From: UBA1240 sp045599185
GTDB taxonomy: Bacteria > Spirochaetota > Spirochaetia > Treponematales > Treponemataceae
Length of the DNA: 64,000 nt
Direction of reading: 5' to 3'
Assembly: GCA_045599185.1 (NCBI GenBank)
Contig: JAZRVO010000030.1
Coordinates: 246,861 to 310,860 of the forward strand
The translations under genes were made by a program, and so were the position numbers. Every line of letters starts with the position of its first letter. Positions within the stretch are counted from its first letter, which is position 1. Positions 62,751-64,000 of the stretch are shown here, in pieces. The notes beneath the pieces were generated by a model. That model did not search any database. It was not told the origin of the DNA and saw only the letters and a program-made list of their open reading frames with translations.

Positions 62751-63601
62751 TTTCTTCTATTAATATGCAGAATTTTCAACGCCGAAAGGCAAAATTGAAT
62801 AAGCTGGCAGCGGTATTTTGCCTGTGTTTTTTATGTGTTTTTTCGGTTTTTGCCCAAAGTGAAGCAAATGCGGCCGACCGGCATGTTTTTGACCTTGCCG
62901 GTTTGTTAAGCAGTGGTGAAACAGAAAACCTTGAGGCTGTTTTTGCCGAAACCAGCACAAACGGTTTTTACATTGGTTTTTTAACTGCCGACGATACCCA
63001 GGGCTTAACAAGCGAAGCTTTTGCTGACGATTTTTACGATTATTACATTTATGACACTTATCCTGACGGCGTAATTTGTTTGATTGATATGGACAACCGT
63101 AAAATTCAGCTTAGCACAAGCGGCACGATGATTGACTATTTGACTGACGTGCGGATTGAAAGCGTGCTGGACGATGTTTTTCCGCATGTAAAAAATGGTG
63201 ATTACAGCGGGGCTGCCAAAGCTTTTAATGCTGCCGTAATGAAGTTTTATCAGCTTGGCATACCAGGCGGCCAGTACCGTTACGAAGACACCGGCCCGCG
63301 GGTGCTGACTTACACACCGTTAAAGGCGCTTATTGCTTTGCTGGCTGGCACAATTATGGGTTTAATTTGCTGCGGCACGGTAAAGGGCTCTTATGCATTC
63401 CGCAAAAAAACTTACAGCTATCCGTTCAGCAAAATTGCCGCGGTAGATTTATCCGTTGTAAACGACAATTTTATTGGCGAACACACTGTTAAGCATGTAA
63501 TTTCATCTTCCAGCAGTGCAAGCGGAAGCAGCGGCAACCGCAGTACGGTGCATCATTCTTCCAGCGGTCACAGTCACGGCGGCGGTGGCAGAAGCTTTTA
63601 A
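62744..63601 (+). CDS. TPM-domain membrane protein (YdjH/YgcG-like)
   Basis: Of the 285 residues, an N-terminal signal or helix (LAAVFCLCFLCVFSVFAQ) leads to a TPM domain (VFDLAGLLSSGETENLEAVF, YIYDTYPDGVICLIDMDNR, QLSTSG). A membrane helix (LIALLAGTIMGLICCG) and a Ser/His/Gly-rich tail (SSSGHSHGGGGRSF) follow, which is characteristic of this family. A second start at ATG 62765 is possible. With the two genes upstream it completes a YdjIGH-type set. Confidence 0.85.
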   Translation: MLISSINMQNFQRRKAKLNKLAAVFCLCFLCVFSVFAQSEANAADRHVFDLAGLLSSGETENLEAVFAETSTNGFYIGFLTADDTQGLTSEAFADDFYDYYIYDTYPDGVICLIDMDNRKIQLSTSGTMIDYLTDVRIESVLDDVFPHVKNGDYSGAAKAFNAAVMKFYQLGIPGGQYRYEDTGPRVLTYTPLKALIALLAGTIMGLICCGTVKGSYAFRKKTYSYPFSKIAAVDLSVVNDNFIGEHTVKHVISSSSSASGSSGNRSTVHHSSSGHSHGGGGRSF

Positions 63602-64000
63602 CTGCGTCTGCCCTCGCTTTTGCTGCTTGCGCTACCATTCCGAACTTGTTAGCCTTCGGCGGCTTCGCACGGAATCCGTGGCAGGTGCAGACAAAGCCAA
63701 CTTTTTTTAAGAGGGAGAAGTTTTGTCCTGCAAAACTTCTCCGCGTGCTTACATCAGTGGTAGTAACAGACCAATCAGTCAGCACGCGCGCACGCGCGTT
63801 TGCTGTGCAAAACTCGCATTTTGCTTTTTATATTTTCTAAAATTAATATTCAGGCTGGTAAATAGAGAGTTTGGAGATAATTGATATATTTTAACTTTTT
63901 ATAATACAATAAATTAGGATTGACGAAAAAGGGAATAAGGTATAGTTTATTTGTTATTGTAAAACGTTTTGCTTTTAACGGTTTTTCAATAAAAACCGAA
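63602..64000. other. Non-coding end of the window
   Basis: No gene was found in these 399 bases. The part up to 63800 is GC-richer and contains the hairpin at 63714 and an alternating CGCGCGCACGCGCG stretch (63785-63798). The rest is AT-rich, with one promoter-like pair: TTGACG at 63920-63925 and TATAGT at 63941-63946 (spacer 15, shorter than usual). Confidence 0.5.
63714..63742. repeat. Perfect 12-bp hairpin without T run
   Basis: GGAGAAGTTTTG and CAAAACTTCTCC flank a TCCTG loop. Stability is high, but no T tract follows on either strand, so it is not a standard intrinsic terminator. It may still stop or protect transcripts of the preceding operon. Confidence 0.6.

Noticed and set aside
1..64000. 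CRISPR array, tRNA, rRNA or prophage
   Set aside because: No regularly spaced repeats, no cloverleaf with CCA context, no rRNA motifs and no phage structural genes were recognised on reading; a tRNAscan run would be decisive for tRNA.

Overview
The window looks like a chromosome segment of a host-associated spirochaete, most likely a gut or rumen Treponema. This is an inference from gene content: lipoproteins with spirochaete-style lipoboxes, a secreted GH10 xylanase with carbohydrate-binding modules, a PF10107-type endonuclease-related protein, poly-G tracts inside surface-glycan genes, and an operon order of rplM-rpsI-recX followed by a HTH/receiver protein. No rRNA or tRNA gene was recognised, so the assignment is not firm.

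Region 1 (1-38.8 kb) is a very AT-rich surface-polysaccharide island. Its left edge is scrambled: a partial AAA-ATPase/PD-(D/E)XK nuclease gene, a truncated GT2 gene spliced into a nuclease remnant, a UPF0175/PIN toxin-antitoxin pair, and a second nuclease tail. The first functional block holds a GT4, a DUF115 (Maf/sialyltransferase-like) protein, neuB, and a neuA-phosphatase fusion, which together suggest that a nonulosonic acid is made, activated and transferred. Between 7.5 and 12.4 kb lie decayed genes (glycosyltransferase fragment, ATPase pair with a nonsense codon, frameshifted DUF1796 gene). From 12.4 to 26.4 kb runs a collinear block of GT2, GT4-like, DUF4422, methyltransferase-cytidylyltransferase, two LicD proteins and an ABC exporter. 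At least eleven proteins from 4.3 to 26.4 kb carry the same small Rossmann-like accessory domain, although their catalytic parts are unrelated.

From 26.4 to 38.8 kb follow UDP-galactopyranose mutase, a GtrB-like GT2, a four-gene aldolase / TPP enzyme / HAD phosphatase / SDR pathway, a Wzx-type flippase, GT2, a hexapeptide acetyltransferase, WbsX and GT4. Three G/C homopolymers (12, 7 and 8 bases) sit near the 3' ends of genes here, and one of them currently breaks its gene. No Wzy polymerase and no initiating sugar-phosphate transferase were seen.

Region 2 (38.9-64 kb) has visibly higher GC and ordinary core genes: two tandem RCK channel-like proteins without a recognisable selectivity filter, followed by a cyclic-nucleotide-binding protein; xylanase; an OmpA-family protein; an EAL phosphodiesterase; potABCD for spermidine/putrescine uptake; rplM-rpsI-recX; a HTH-receiver regulator; galK; sppA; a DUF975 membrane protein; a CYTH protein; and a three-gene SPFH/zinc-ribbon/TPM module resembling Bacillus ydjIGH. 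Clear intrinsic terminators separate most of these units.
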